A stretch of 64,000 bases of DNA from Mesobacillus maritimus (GCF_023715205.1 NZ_JAMBNR010000018.1:43009-107008); one strand, 5' to 3'; shown: positions 52,959 to 61,056, numbered from the stretch's first letter. Numbers and translations are program-made. Notes: generated by a model not told the origin, from the letters alone.

Positions 52959-54926
52959 TTACCCCTTCCAATCTTCCGACTTCAGATGATACTGGTTCAT
53001 TTTCCGATACATCGTCGCTCGTGAAATCTTCAATCGCTTCGCTGCGCTTGTGACATTTCCTTTTTCTTGGCTGAGCGCTTCGATTAGCCTTTCCTTTTCA
53101 CCCTTTCCTGAGTGGTTAATAACTTCCAAGGGAAGGTCGGAAGATGAAAGCTCATTTCCCTCCATATTAAAAAGAGCCTGCTGAATTACATTCCGGAGTT
53201 CGCGAATATTTCCAGGCCAAGGATATTGTGTAAGGCACTGCATTGCTTTTTCCTGAACGAAGATCTCTTGTTTCCCAAACTCACCGCCCATTTCTTGCAG
53301 AAAATGATGGACCAGTTCCGGAACATCGCTGCTTCGTTCACGCAATGCCGGGATTTCTAATTGAATCACCTGAAGGCGGTACATGAGGTCCTCGCGAAAC
53401 TCACCTTTATCAACGAGTTGCGCCAAATTTTTATGGGTGGCGGCAATGACACGAACATCTAGTGGAATCGTCTTTTCGCTGCCTAGTCTGGTCACAACCC
53501 GTTCTTCGAGAATGCGAAGAAGATGAACTTGCAACTCTAACGGCATATCGGCAATTTCATCAAGAAAAATGGTTCCCCCCTGTGCCATTTCAAATTTCCC
53601 AGGTTGACCTTTTGATTTCGCACCGGTAAACGCGCCTGGTTCATAGCCGAATAATTCACTTTCAAGCAATCCGTGCGGAACCGCTCCACAGTTAATTGCG
53701 ATAAATGGGTGTTGGCACCTATCGCTTGCTTGATGAATCGATTGAGCAAAGACTTCTTTCCCTGTCCCGGTTTCCCCGCAGAGAAACAGAGTCGAATCAA
53801 TCCGCGCTGCTTTCTGCGCTTTCTTGACAACAGCGCCAAATTCGCTTGAAGAACCGATCATATCATCAAAACTATAGCGTGTTGTTTTTGATTTCGTTAG
53901 TCGAGACGATTTCGTTGTTTTCTTTGATAAAGCAGGGAGTTCGGTGTTTTTTCTAAAAAATACAACCGCTCCAAGTGGATTGGATTGGTAAGTGACGGGA
54001 TAAATTGAGAAAATAAATGTTTGTTTTTGCTGATCGACCTTCGCTTCTTCCCTTATGATCGGTTGTCCTGTTTGTAGGACTTTTTCAACAAAGTGGTTTA
54101 AAGTTGGGATTGTTGCTGTGGTATCAAGTTTACTAAAGGTTGGATGGGACTTTGCGGCATGATTTTTTCCCACAACGTTTTTTCCACGATCGATGATTAA
54201 GACTTCATCTGTGATCCCTTCCAGCGCTGTGTTTAAAAATAAATGATTATGTAAAGCTTGTTTAGAAAAATATTGTTGGATGGTTTTCGAAATTTGATTT
54301 GCTTCTGAGAAGATGTACTGTATGGTGTTTGGATTCAGTTGATGATTGGCGCCGGCAATATTAATGACGCCTAGTAATTCATTCGTATAAGGGTATAGAA
54401 TGGGAAATGCGGCACAAAACCAGTCATGGTTTTTCTCACAGAAATGCTCGGAATACAACACTTGGGCGTATTGCTTCGTTTTCAGAGCAAGCCCCACTGC
54501 ATTTGTCCCCGCTGATTTCTCTGTCCAAATGCCCCCATCATAAATTTGAATTTTCTCTGCCTTTTTTAGCACATTCCGTTCCCCAGAAGATTGTAAAACG
54601 GTTCCTTGACGATCAGCAATGGAAATCATCGTTTTCGTTTCATTAAAAAATGGTGCTAAATGGTTGATTTGAGGCTTTACAAACGAAAGCAACTCCTCAT
54701 TTCGTTCCAGCCGTTCTTCCAGGTCATTCCCATGGATAACCTCATGATTTCGATTTTGAAAAGGACAGACTCCAAGTTTTTTAGAATCCTCCCATGAATC
54801 AATAATACTCTCACGAATTCCACTCCCCGTATATTGCCCGAGCTCTTGATAACGCTTCCAGACTTGATGAACAGAAGCGTTATAATCTTCCGCCAAAACG
54901 ATCTCTCGCGTCAGTGAATTCTCCAT
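52959..54926 (-). CDS. acoR: Sigma-54-dependent acetoin operon activator
   Basis: A 655-residue enhancer-binding protein. The N-terminal GAF-type sensor covers about residues 75-220 (MISIADRQGTVLQSSG; GGIWTEKSAGTNAVGLAL), followed by a PAS-like segment to about 330. The AAA+ domain has Walker A GETGTGKE (384-391), the sigma-54 contact loop GAFTGA (431-436), Walker B FLDEIADM and the R-finger region REDLMYRL. A Fis-type HTH (VTSAAKRLKISRATMYRKMN) ends the protein. GGAGG precedes the ATG. It should act at the sigma-54 promoter at 51061. Confidence 0.93.
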   Translation of the reverse strand: MENSLTREIVLAEDYNASVHQVWKRYQELGQYTGSGIRESIIDSWEDSKKLGVCPFQNRNHEVIHGNDLEERLERNEELLSFVKPQINHLAPFFNETKTMISIADRQGTVLQSSGERNVLKKAEKIQIYDGGIWTEKSAGTNAVGLALKTKQYAQVLYSEHFCEKNHDWFCAAFPILYPYTNELLGVINIAGANHQLNPNTIQYIFSEANQISKTIQQYFSKQALHNHLFLNTALEGITDEVLIIDRGKNVVGKNHAAKSHPTFSKLDTTATIPTLNHFVEKVLQTGQPIIREEAKVDQQKQTFIFSIYPVTYQSNPLGAVVFFRKNTELPALSKKTTKSSRLTKSKTTRYSFDDMIGSSSEFGAVVKKAQKAARIDSTLFLCGETGTGKEVFAQSIHQASDRCQHPFIAINCGAVPHGLLESELFGYEPGAFTGAKSKGQPGKFEMAQGGTIFLDEIADMPLELQVHLLRILEERVVTRLGSEKTIPLDVRVIAATHKNLAQLVDKGEFREDLMYRLQVIQLEIPALRERSSDVPELVHHFLQEMGGEFGKQEIFVQEKAMQCLTQYPWPGNIRELRNVIQQALFNMEGNELSSSDLPLEVINHSGKGEKERLIEALSQEKGNVTSAAKRLKISRATMYRKMNQYHLKSEDWKG

Positions 54927-55271
54927 GCAATTCCTCCATTATTAAAATAGGAAATTATGAGAATATTATAACACAAATACAGTCAGACTGGGTGCTTGGG
55001 GGACACGGGGACAGGTTTTGTTGCTCAGACCTCCCTAATGAAGACTACTAAGGACGGCGGATTCTTGCTTCGTGGGGAAACCGAAATCCTTCCACGACGA
55101 AAAGGACAGTGCACATGCCTGCCCCTTTTAGAGATGGTATCTTATTGTACTTTCTGGCAGATTCCGGCTAACTCTGAACGATCTAGTTTTACCGACACCG
55201 CTTCCCTCTTAGATAAGGTTCCTTTAGCCCACCACAAGCAGCAGGGACATAGAAGGAAACCACCCCCGCCA
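54927..55271. other. Intergenic region, 345 bp
   Basis: Contains the acoR upstream region (TATAAT on the minus strand near 54968-54974), a fragment GGGGGACACGGGGACAGG related to the R5 GGGACAGG element at 59087, and a hairpin CTTCGTGG/CCACGACG at about 55070-55101. A 123-codon plus-strand frame across it is not credible because its second half is antisense to a spore protein gene. Confidence 0.4.
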
Positions 55272-55508
55272 CTATACGACGCTGTTTTTGACGGAGTTGC
55301 TCTCGCTCACATCTGGGTCAATGACGGTTGCGGCTGGAACGGCTACTGGGGAGAGATCCCCGTTTAGTTCGCCAAAGGCTTGGTTTCGCTTATAGGTGAC
55401 GAGTTGGTCAATGATTTGCAGTGTTCCCATATTGGCAACGGCACCATTATCAACTGTGTTCACCTTGATTCCAAGAGCATTGATTACCACTGGTGAAACA
55501 AAAAACAT
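55272..55508 (-). CDS. GerPA/GerPF-like spore germination protein
   Basis: A 78-residue protein, last of four related genes. Pattern: a short hydrophobic start (VVINALGIKVNTVDNGAVAN), the motif YKRNQAFGELNGD at residues 39-51 and an acidic tail IDPDVSESNSVK. GerP proteins of Bacillus spores share this size, the I-x-VN-x-D/G N-terminal strand and the DPDVSDxN tail; they let germinants pass the coat. The ATG at 55508 follows GGGGG; a longer frame from 55550 is rejected. Function by family analogy only. Confidence 0.62.
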   Translation of the reverse strand: MFFVSPVVINALGIKVNTVDNGAVANMGTLQIIDQLVTYKRNQAFGELNGDLSPVAVPAATVIDPDVSESNSVKNSVV

Positions 55509-55568
55509 GTATATCCCCCTGTCTTTTTGTTCATTCGCACTGTTCGCCAACCATACCCTTCATTTGCG

Positions 55569-55802
55569 CTATAAGAGACTTGTTTTAACGGCATTACTAT
55601 CTGACACATCCGGGTCATTGACCCAGGAAGTCGACAGGATCGTGGGGGAACGGTCCCCGTTTTGTTCACCTATCCCTTGATTCCGCTTATAGGAAACAAA
55701 TTGATCCAAATGTTGACTTGGGCCGAGATTGACTACCCCTGCATGGTCAACCGCATTGATCTTTATTCCTAAAATATTTAGTGATACCGGTGCAAATGAC
55801 AT
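55569..55802 (-). CDS. GerPA/GerPF-like spore germination protein
   Basis: A 77-residue paralogue of the neighbour at 55272 (about half the positions match by eye): LNILGIKINAVDHAGVVNLG, YKRNQGIGEQNGDRSP at 38-53 and NDPDVSDSNAVK near the end. GGAGAG precedes the ATG. It lies 60 nt upstream of the 55272 gene and 11 nt downstream of the 55814 gene, so at least three of the four are likely cotranscribed. Expected in the spore coat. Confidence 0.62.
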   Translation of the reverse strand: MSFAPVSLNILGIKINAVDHAGVVNLGPSQHLDQFVSYKRNQGIGEQNGDRSPTILSTSWVNDPDVSDSNAVKTSLL

Positions 55803-55813
55803 ATGCTCTCTCC

Positions 55814-56065
55814 TTATGGCCGAGGAAGATTCGCTGTCTCAAAAGAAGAATTGGAATCAATTTGGTCGCGGTCATCGACAGCGCTTCTCGTCCCCATAAA
55901 ATTGGTTCCATCCCCCATATTTTGGCCGAGACCCTGATTTTTTTTATCTGAATTATGCCACTCTGCTAAAAGGTTTTGACCGACATTGATCGCAGATGCA
56001 TTCTCAAATGAATTCACCTTTATGATATTGATATTGATATTAATATATGGAACAGGACCAACCAT
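55814..56065 (-). CDS. GerPA/GerPF-like spore germination protein
   Basis: An 83-residue member of the same set. The start is rich in Ile/Asn (YININININI-like strand), then VNSFENASAINVGQN, the motif DKKNQGLGQNMGDG at about 40-53 and a tail DDRDQIDSNSSFE. GAGGAGG precedes the ATG. The motif K-(K/R)-N-Q-x-x-G-(Q/E)-x-x-G-D is common to all four proteins and differs from classical GerPA, so this may be a separate branch. Confidence 0.6.
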   Translation of the reverse strand: MVGPVPYINININIIKVNSFENASAINVGQNLLAEWHNSDKKNQGLGQNMGDGTNFMGTRSAVDDRDQIDSNSSFETANLPRP

Positions 56066-56106
56066 TCACTTCCTCCTCATTTTTATTACTTAGGCTTTTA
56101 CCCAAA

Positions 56107-56215
56107 CAAGGTTGCTTGCGATCAGTAATGAGAAAAAAGCCTGCTAACTAGAAATAGCTGCTTTTCCGTTAAAATGAACCTTACGATTTTAACAACAAAC
56201 TTTACGAAACTAGCC
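56107..56215 (-). repeat. R2 interspersed repeat, copy e (short)
   Basis: A 110-bp copy lacking the left part of the long stem. It has TGAGAAAAAAGC, GTTAAAAT and GATTTTAACAACAA, then TTTACGAAACTAGCC. It ends 3 bp from the stop codon of the gene at 56219 and splits the four GerPA-like genes into one plus three. Confidence 0.75.
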
Positions 56216-56218
56216 ATC

Positions 56219-56458
56219 TTAAAAAGGCTTACCAATCCCCTTCTGCGCGTTTGCATCCTCGACGTCATCATCGAAAGTAGTGCCTTTTGTGTAGATTCTT
56301 AAACACTCATCCCCGAATTGCTGACCAAAAGCTTGATTTTTCTTTGCGGCTACATTCCTATTTTGTTTCAGTGTAGAACTAAGAGACAGCGAACTACCAT
56401 GATCCAGATTATTAAGTTTGATATCGGCAATATTTATGTTGGTTGGGAGAAAGAACAT
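56219..56458 (-). CDS. GerPA/GerPF-like spore germination protein
   Basis: A 79-residue protein, first of the four on this strand: NINIADIKLNNLDHGSSLSL, the motif AKKNQAFGQQFGDE at 38-51 and the acidic tail TFDDDVEDANAQKG. AAAGGG precedes the ATG. It is divergent from the Hsp20-like gene at 56678. An R2 repeat directly follows its stop codon, so transcription into the other three may be limited. Confidence 0.6.
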   Translation of the reverse strand: MFFLPTNINIADIKLNNLDHGSSLSLSSTLKQNRNVAAKKNQAFGQQFGDECLRIYTKGTTFDDDVEDANAQKGIGKPF

Positions 56459-56677
56459 AAATCACGACCCTTTCCTCGTTGGAGTTTTACCTGTTCCGAG
56501 ACTATTTCACTATATGACTGATAACAAAGAAATATGATTTCTCAGAACCTGGACAAGACGGAAACGGTTTGAACCTTCCCATGTTGCCAGCATTTTATAT
56601 GAATGATTTTTTTAATCATAAATATGATTAGTTATAGATGAAGACATGTACCGAGACGACAAGGGGGACGATCCACC

Positions 56678-57151
56678 ATGGATATGAACAAGTTCTCACA
56701 ATGGATGGATTTAGCAAAGAAATACCAAACCGGGGATTTTTGGGATGGGATCTTTGATCAATCCTCCTTTGATGAGTGGATGAAAACTCAATTTGATCCA
56801 AATCAGTCGAGTGATACCGCTAGAAAATCAGAGAAACGAAAAAATTTTCCTCCAACCGATATTATCGTCACAGATGGAGAAATTTTAGTCCTATTCGATT
56901 TAGCTGGCTACGTAAAGGAACATATTCACTTATCTGTATCCGGAACGAAGCTTTTAATCAAAGGAAACAATCACCAACTGATGGCCGGAGAGGTGATCCA
57001 ACAAGAACGATATCACGGCCCCTTTGAACGGGTAATCCAGCTCCCGGAGCCTACGTTTCCTGATCAGATTCGAGCTAAATTTACGAATGGGCTTTTATAT
57101 GTTTCCTACCAACGGCAGTTTTTGAAAGAAGAGCAGGTAAACATTGAGTAA
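56678..57151 (+). CDS. Hsp20/alpha-crystallin-like protein, probably spore-coat associated
   Basis: A 157-residue small heat-shock-type protein. The alpha-crystallin domain covers about residues 60-150: DIIVTDGEILVLFDLAGYVK, HLSVSGTKLLIKGNN, FERVIQLPEP and the signature AKFTNGLLYVSY. The N-terminal 55 residues (FSQWMDLAKKYQTGDFWDGI) are specific. B. subtilis CotM and CotP are spore-coat members of this family; the position beside GerP-like genes suggests the same here (inference). GGGGG precedes the ATG by 10 nt. It is 117 nt upstream of the GerPC-like gene. Confidence 0.75.
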   Translation: MDMNKFSQWMDLAKKYQTGDFWDGIFDQSSFDEWMKTQFDPNQSSDTARKSEKRKNFPPTDIIVTDGEILVLFDLAGYVKEHIHLSVSGTKLLIKGNNHQLMAGEVIQQERYHGPFERVIQLPEPTFPDQIRAKFTNGLLYVSYQRQFLKEEQVNIE

Positions 57152-57268
57152 TCGTCTTTGAGGAACTCAGAAATGATTGAAGAAGTCTAATCAAGGACCG
57201 GGAATTATTAAGTAAGTTTTATGAAGGGACCATTTGATTTAATCTGGCAGACAGGATGTCGATAAAAA

Positions 57269-58330
57269 ATGTTCAATCAAAAAGCTCAAAAGAAAAACCG
57301 AGCGGAATGGGAAAAGCACATTTTACGAATCAATTCGCTTGAAGTTCAAATGAGATCCTTATTGGAGTTTGAGAAAAAGGTTCGAAACACGATGTATCAA
57401 AACAACAGTGAGGAAAAAAGAACCCAACAGCGAGGAAAGCCGAAAGAAAAGGATTCTAACGTCGAAACTGCCCATAAGATTAAGATGCTCAACAACAAAA
57501 TAACCGAACTGGGGCAAAGAGTGTCCCAATTGGAAGATGGTCTACAGCGCGATGATCAGACTACCGTCACCCCTCCTGCGCAGGAATTGGATGAACGGAT
57601 GATCCAGTTTATCGAACAACTGATTTTAGAAAAAAGAGCGGTTGATCTTGAACGGGAAAAGCAGTTGGTTGAAAAAATTCACATTTTAGAACATCAGATT
57701 TCGGGCCTACATGAAAATCGATTCAGTCCCCCCGTAGCTTCCCCCAACATAGAATCTGAAGATTTTTCAACAGGTGAACATCCAAATGAAGAAAGGGCGG
57801 AGAAGGAAGACTTTTATCAGCAGATTGACATGAGGGTACAATTGTTAGAGCGTAATTTATTATTAATCAATGAAGTGCAGACCGATCTGCTAAAACGGTT
57901 AGACGACCTGCTCCAACAAAATCATAATGATCCGGACTCCACCGACGAAACGATAGAATCAATAAAGCAGGAAGAACCAATTTTACAAACGATCTATGTG
58001 GATAAGCTCTATTTAGAAAAATATGAGCAAAACAATAACTTTGCTCAGCTTGGAATTAAGAGTTTGAGTGGGGAGTTAAATATCGGAGCGACATATGGAA
58101 AAGGAGCCGTCCCAAAAGAAGTGACCGATCAAGTAAAAGAGGATATGGAAAAAATGAAGGATATGAAAGCGGATATGAAAAAGGACCAACCGGGTACAAG
58201 TCACTCAGAGGATTTTTTCGATGAAGAGTCCTCCTCAGATGTAGATTCGGGCCCTTCTGAGAAAAACACTCCATATACAGAGATTTTTATTGAGGATGAG
58301 GAAGACGAAGGTGCGGAAGGACAGGCCTAA
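57269..58330 (+). CDS. GerPC-like coiled-coil spore protein
   Basis: A 353-residue, highly charged protein. Most of residues 1-225 are predicted coiled coil in three stretches (MLNNKITELGQRVSQLEDGL; QFIEQLILEKRAVDLEREKQ; QIDMRVQLLERNLLLINEVQ). A short ordered part at about 240-285 reads TIYVDKLYLEKYEQNNNF, then IKSLSGELNIGATYGKG, which resembles the LEGTLNIG segment of GerPC. The tail is very acidic (IEDEEDEG). GerPC of B. subtilis is about 200 residues, so this is longer. It probably scaffolds the GerPA-like proteins; function by analogy only. Confidence 0.55.
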   Translation: MFNQKAQKKNRAEWEKHILRINSLEVQMRSLLEFEKKVRNTMYQNNSEEKRTQQRGKPKEKDSNVETAHKIKMLNNKITELGQRVSQLEDGLQRDDQTTVTPPAQELDERMIQFIEQLILEKRAVDLEREKQLVEKIHILEHQISGLHENRFSPPVASPNIESEDFSTGEHPNEERAEKEDFYQQIDMRVQLLERNLLLINEVQTDLLKRLDDLLQQNHNDPDSTDETIESIKQEEPILQTIYVDKLYLEKYEQNNNFAQLGIKSLSGELNIGATYGKGAVPKEVTDQVKEDMEKMKDMKADMKKDQPGTSHSEDFFDEESSSDVDSGPSEKNTPYTEIFIEDEEDEGAEGQA

Positions 58331-58779
58331 TCCCTCCGCCCTTGTCCCTAAATCGAGGTGTAAAAGGCCATTGTATTCTTCGGTGTTTCCCCTCCTAAAC
58401 TGGGCGTGGTGCTGCCCTTGATCATAACCAATTGACATCGTTCTTCCCTCCACTCATTTTAATCACAAGTTCTTGGTAAAAATCAGGAGTGGACAGACAC
58501 CCTAGTGTTTCTGCGGAAGTATGTTTTCATGGGGCCCAAAGATCGTTTACAAGGTGAGAAAAGAGCTTACAAACTAAGTAGTATTGCAGAGAAAAGCTTA
58601 TTTCTCGTTAAATCGGTTTTCATTTTTTAACAACACCCTTTACGAAAAAAGCGTTGTCAAAAGGCATTCCTTCGCGGGGTGAGGGATAAATTTATGAGAA
58701 ATTGAAAAAAATTATGATTCTAACCATTCACCTAATCGTCATCTAGCATACTATGTTAAATGTGATGGAGGTGATATTT
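58331..58779. other. Intergenic region, 449 bp
   Basis: Contains R2 copy f (58554-58653) and the promoter region of the YjcZ-type genes. A possible minus-strand frame from 58438 (start MSIGYDQGQHH, GGAGGG upstream) runs antisense into the GerPC-like gene and is not accepted. Confidence 0.4.
58554..58653 (-). repeat. R2 interspersed repeat, copy f (short)
   Basis: A 100-bp copy with TGAGAAAAGAGCTTACAAAC and TAAGTAGTA in common with copy d. Its GTTAAAATC hairpin is decayed (GTTAAATCGG). It is not next to a stop codon. Confidence 0.75.
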
Positions 58780-58875
58780 ATGAGCGGAGGAGTAGGCTAC
58801 GGTGGCGGCTTTGCCTTGTTAGTCGTATTATTTATTCTACTGATCATCATTGGAGCATCTTGGTGGGGTTACTAA
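58780..58875 (+). CDS. YjcZ-family sporulation peptide
   Basis: A 31-residue peptide, [20 protein letters not shown] then [11 protein letters not shown]. The Gly/Tyr-rich start followed by a single hydrophobic helix is the hallmark of the YjcZ/SscA family of small sporulation proteins. GGAGGTGA precedes the ATG. It is followed 28 nt later by a second member. Most likely expressed in the mother cell and placed in the spore coat or its membrane. Confidence 0.85.
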   Translation: MSGGVGYGGGFALLVVLFILLIIIGASWWGY

Positions 58876-58903
58876 TCATAAAATTCAGTTAGGAGAGTTG
58901 TCA

Positions 58904-59026
58904 ATGGGCTTTGGAGGTTGTGGATATGGCGGCTATGGCTACGGTGGCGGCTTTGCAGGAGGATTTGCACTAATTGTCGTGTTGTTTATCCTCTTGATTA
59001 TCATTGGTGCCGTTTGTTATCGCTAA
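58904..59026 (+). CDS. YjcZ-family sporulation peptide
   Basis: A 40-residue peptide: [20 protein letters not shown], then [20 protein letters not shown]. It shares the helix [16 protein letters not shown] with the 31-residue neighbour but has a longer Gly/Tyr-rich start and two Cys. AGGAGAG precedes the ATG. The two genes are probably a duplication and share a terminator at 59036. Confidence 0.85.
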   Translation: MGFGGCGYGGYGYGGGFAGGFALIVVLFILLIIIGAVCYR

Positions 59027-59035
59027 CCAAAAATA

Positions 59036-59071
59036 AGGAAAGGGTGTCGGGATTAACCGGCACCCTTTTTG
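59036..59071 (+). terminator. Intrinsic terminator after the YjcZ pair
   Basis: AAAGGGTGTCGG and CCGGCACCCTTT form a 12-bp stem (one G-U pair) followed by TT. Confidence 0.85.
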
Positions 59072-59079
59072 AATGAGAC

Positions 59080-59127
59080 AGAGGGACAGGTCCCTTGTCC
59101 CACCACCACCCGGGGTGTCACAACAAA
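59080..59127. repeat. R5 GGGACAGG element
   Basis: GGGACAGGTCCCTTGTCCC is a self-complementary block; it is followed by CCCGGGGTGTCAC, a partial R1 core. A related fragment is at about 55000. It lies directly after a terminator, as R1 units do. Confidence 0.6.
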
Positions 59128-59335
59128 TGAATTTCTAAAAAATTACCAGGATCCCTGCTCAAATTTGCATTTTCAGCCTCAACTTGTCATTATGAGCTCC
59201 CTAAAAAAACCTCCCCCCCTATTTTCGCTTTAAAGCTGATTTTCCCTCGTTCGCTGCCAGCCTAGTTTCCCGGTATTTTAAAGGTACCCGGGAATATAAC
59301 AAAAAAGCGCGCTTTCCGAAAGGAACCACAACCAC

Positions 59336-59845
59336 ATGGAAAGCTTTGAAGAATTGCAAACAACCTTTACCCCGATGATTCACCACATCATGCGCAAGTT
59401 ATCGATTTATAAGAATAGAGATGAATTCTTTCAGGTTGGCCTCATCGCTCTTTGGCAGGCTCACCAACGCTTTAATCCAGCGAAAGGAAGCTTCTCTGCA
59501 TTCGCATATGCCTACATCAGAGGGTCACTCATGCAAGAGTTAACCAAAGAGACCAAAGACACCGAGCACTATTTTTATGCCACTGATGAAGTTTTTGAAC
59601 CATTTGAAGCAACAAACACCCCACCTTTATATGAGGAGGATACCATTCTCGCGTTATGCCAGAATCACAAGCTAACCGAGAATCAAACGAAGTGGGTTTT
59701 GTACTACAGCCATCATGGTCTAAAAAACAAAGAGATTGCTGCAATCGAAAACGTTAGCGTATCGACTGTCAAAGGCTGGCGAGTGGGAGCACTCGAAAAG
59801 CTCCGCAAAGACCCCCTGCTTTGCTTAAGTGAGTTAATAGACTAA
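59336..59845 (+). CDS. Sigma-70 family RNA polymerase sigma factor
   Basis: A 169-residue sigma factor with regions 2 and 4 only. Region 2 is FTPMIHHIMRKLSIYKNRDE then FFQVGLIALWQAHQRFNP and FSAFAYAYIRGSLMQE; region 4 is LTENQTKWVLYYSHHGLKNK then EIAAIENVSVSTVKGWRVGA. It resembles the B. subtilis YvrI/Xpf class rather than ECF factors with an anti-sigma partner. It stands just before DUF1659, DUF2922 and YvrJ-family genes, a grouping I know from other Bacillaceae with unknown role. An inverted repeat TTCCCGG/CCGGGAA lies upstream. Confidence 0.85.
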   Translation: MESFEELQTTFTPMIHHIMRKLSIYKNRDEFFQVGLIALWQAHQRFNPAKGSFSAFAYAYIRGSLMQELTKETKDTEHYFYATDEVFEPFEATNTPPLYEEDTILALCQNHKLTENQTKWVLYYSHHGLKNKEIAAIENVSVSTVKGWRVGALEKLRKDPLLCLSELID

Positions 59846-60033
59846 CAACTAACCGTTTAAACCCGCAATAGCCTTAAACAAACAACACTGGCTTATGAGT
59901 TCTGCCTTTAGGGGTAGCTGAGTTGACCTTTCTCTAGAAAAGCAATTTCAGTTCTTTCTTTGAAAAAAGTACGATCTACCCTGTCCTTTTTTCTCCTTTC
60001 CTTCTATATAGAAGGTGAAAGGAGGTGAGCAAC

Positions 60034-60249
60034 ATGGCCCAACAAGTAATCAAGAATACCCGCCTTACCCTCATGTATGAAACAGGATTGGACGAAAAAG
60101 GCGAACCGATTTTTAAAGGAAAATCATATTCATCCATCCGTATGAGTGTGACACCAGATCAACTTCATCAGGCGGCAGTTGCACTTAGTGGATTATGTGC
60201 CCATGTATTGTCATCCATCGAGCGTACCGACAACCACGACGTATTTTAA
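60034..60249 (+). CDS. DUF1659 domain protein
   Basis: A 71-residue protein starting MAQQVIKNTRLTLMYETGLD, then EKGEPIFKGKSYSSIR, which is the DUF1659 pattern. Soluble, beta-rich, function unknown. The ATG at 60034 is preferred because AAAGGAGGTGA lies just upstream; a GTG at 60025 is within it. It precedes a DUF2922 gene of equal length, and both belong to the module headed by the sigma factor. Confidence 0.85.
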   Translation: MAQQVIKNTRLTLMYETGLDEKGEPIFKGKSYSSIRMSVTPDQLHQAAVALSGLCAHVLSSIERTDNHDVF

Positions 60250-60287
60250 TCTTTATCCAGCTTTAAAGTAGAAAGGAGGTGATTCTT

Positions 60288-60503
60288 TTGGCAAAAGTCC
60301 TTGAACTCCAGTTCGTTACAGACCTTGGGAAAACGACAAAAATCACGGTTGACAACCCAATTGAGCCGGTTGACCCAGCAGCTGTTAAGCTTGCGATGGA
60401 AACCATCATTGCATCAAATGCTTTCTATTCCAATGGCACTTTAATCGCAGTTGACCGTGCACGCGTCGTAGAACGAAATGTCACCGAATACGAAATTGTG
60501 TAA
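60288..60503 (+). CDS. DUF2922 domain protein
   Basis: A 71-residue protein, MAKVLELQFVTDLGKTTKIT then VDNPIEPVDPAAVKLAMETI and ending RNVTEYEIV, which matches DUF2922. The start is TTG at 60288 with GGAGGTGA 5 nt upstream. It follows the DUF1659 gene by 38 nt. The two are very often adjacent in Bacillaceae; function unknown. A strong terminator follows, before the YvrJ-type gene. Confidence 0.85.
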   Translation: MAKVLELQFVTDLGKTTKITVDNPIEPVDPAAVKLAMETIIASNAFYSNGTLIAVDRARVVERNVTEYEIV

Positions 60504-60507
60504 TCAG

Positions 60508-60544
60508 CAAAGGCCGGTTCCTCTACACAGGAACCGGCCTTTCT
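60508..60544. terminator. Intrinsic terminator after DUF2922
   Basis: AAGGCCGGTTCC and GGAACCGGCCTT form a 12-bp GC-rich stem with loop TCTACACA. It separates DUF2922 from the YvrJ-type gene, possibly giving read-through control. Confidence 0.88.
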
Positions 60545-60578
60545 CTAAATAAAAGAACCCCAAAAGGAGGAAAGAAAA

Positions 60579-60722
60579 ATGGATGAGCTCATCCCCCTAA
60601 TCAGTGAAGTAGGCTTTCCGATTGTCGTCACATTGTACTTGCTATATCGAATTGAAGCTAAGCTCGACAATGTCGTCCAATCCATCCAAGACCTACCCGA
60701 GCGAATGAAGGACCGAGCCTAA
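60579..60722 (+). CDS. YvrJ-family small membrane protein
   Basis: A 47-residue protein: MDELIPLISEVGFPIVVTLY, then LLYRIEAKLDNVVQSIQDLP. One N-terminal hydrophobic helix followed by the RIExKL amphipathic helix is the YvrJ pattern, also seen in small phage holin-like proteins. AAAGGAGG precedes the ATG. It closes the sigma factor/DUF1659/DUF2922 module. Confidence 0.83.
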   Translation: MDELIPLISEVGFPIVVTLYLLYRIEAKLDNVVQSIQDLPERMKDRA

Positions 60723-60727
60723 ACTCA

Positions 60728-60779
60728 TGGAACATTTTGCTTGTGAAACAAGAAAATTCGGGGGGTCGCTGTGACTCTT
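60728..60779. repeat. R1b repeat variant
   Basis: GGAACATTTTGCTTGTGAAA and CAAGAAAATTCGGGGGGTCG then CTGTGAC. Same left part as at 33589 and 37829. Confidence 0.82.
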
Positions 60780-60787
60780 GCGCCCGT

Positions 60788-60845
60788 ACAAAAAAGGAAG
60801 CCATTCTTTTTCTCTTAATTGAGAAAAGATGACTTCCCTTTTTGT
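60788..60845. terminator. Terminator of the rRNA-tRNA operon
   Basis: AAAAAGGAAG and CTTCCCTTTTT arms with an inner stem TCTC/GAGA close the minus-strand tRNA cluster and the plus-strand YvrJ transcript. Confidence 0.75.
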
Positions 60846-60868
60846 TATGGTAAACGTAATGGTTCAAA

Positions 60869-60942
60869 CGCGCCTTAGAGGATTCGAACCTCTGACACAC
60901 GGCTTAGAAGGCCGTTGCTCTATCCTGCTGAGCTAAAGGCGC
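60869..60942 (-). tRNA. tRNA-Arg(UCU)
   Basis: Cloverleaf with acceptor GCGCCTT/AAGGCGC and anticodon loop CTTCTAA. CCA is not encoded. Last tRNA of the cluster. Confidence 0.93.
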
Positions 60943-60951
60943 AAAAGTTCC

Positions 60952-61042
60952 TGGCGGAGAAGGAGGGATTTGAACCCTCGCGCCGGTTGCCCGACCTACA
61001 CCCTTAGCAGGGGCGCCTCTTCAGCCTCTTGAGTACTTCCCC
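60952..61042 (-). tRNA. tRNA-Ser(GCU)
   Basis: Class II tRNA with a long variable arm; acceptor GGGGAAG; anticodon GCT; CCA encoded. Confidence 0.93.
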
Positions 61043-61056
61043 AGAAAACAAAAAAA

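Noticed and set aside
54996..55367. 123-codon plus-strand frame before the GerPA-like genes
   Set aside because: Its second half is antisense to the GerPA-like gene at 55272, composition is erratic and there is no convincing ribosome site.
58235..58453. Minus-strand frame with GGAGGG before ATG at 58438 (MSIGYDQGQHH)
   Set aside because: The C-terminal half runs antisense through the GerPC-like gene, and the sequence ends in non-biological-looking composition. Kept only as a possibility.
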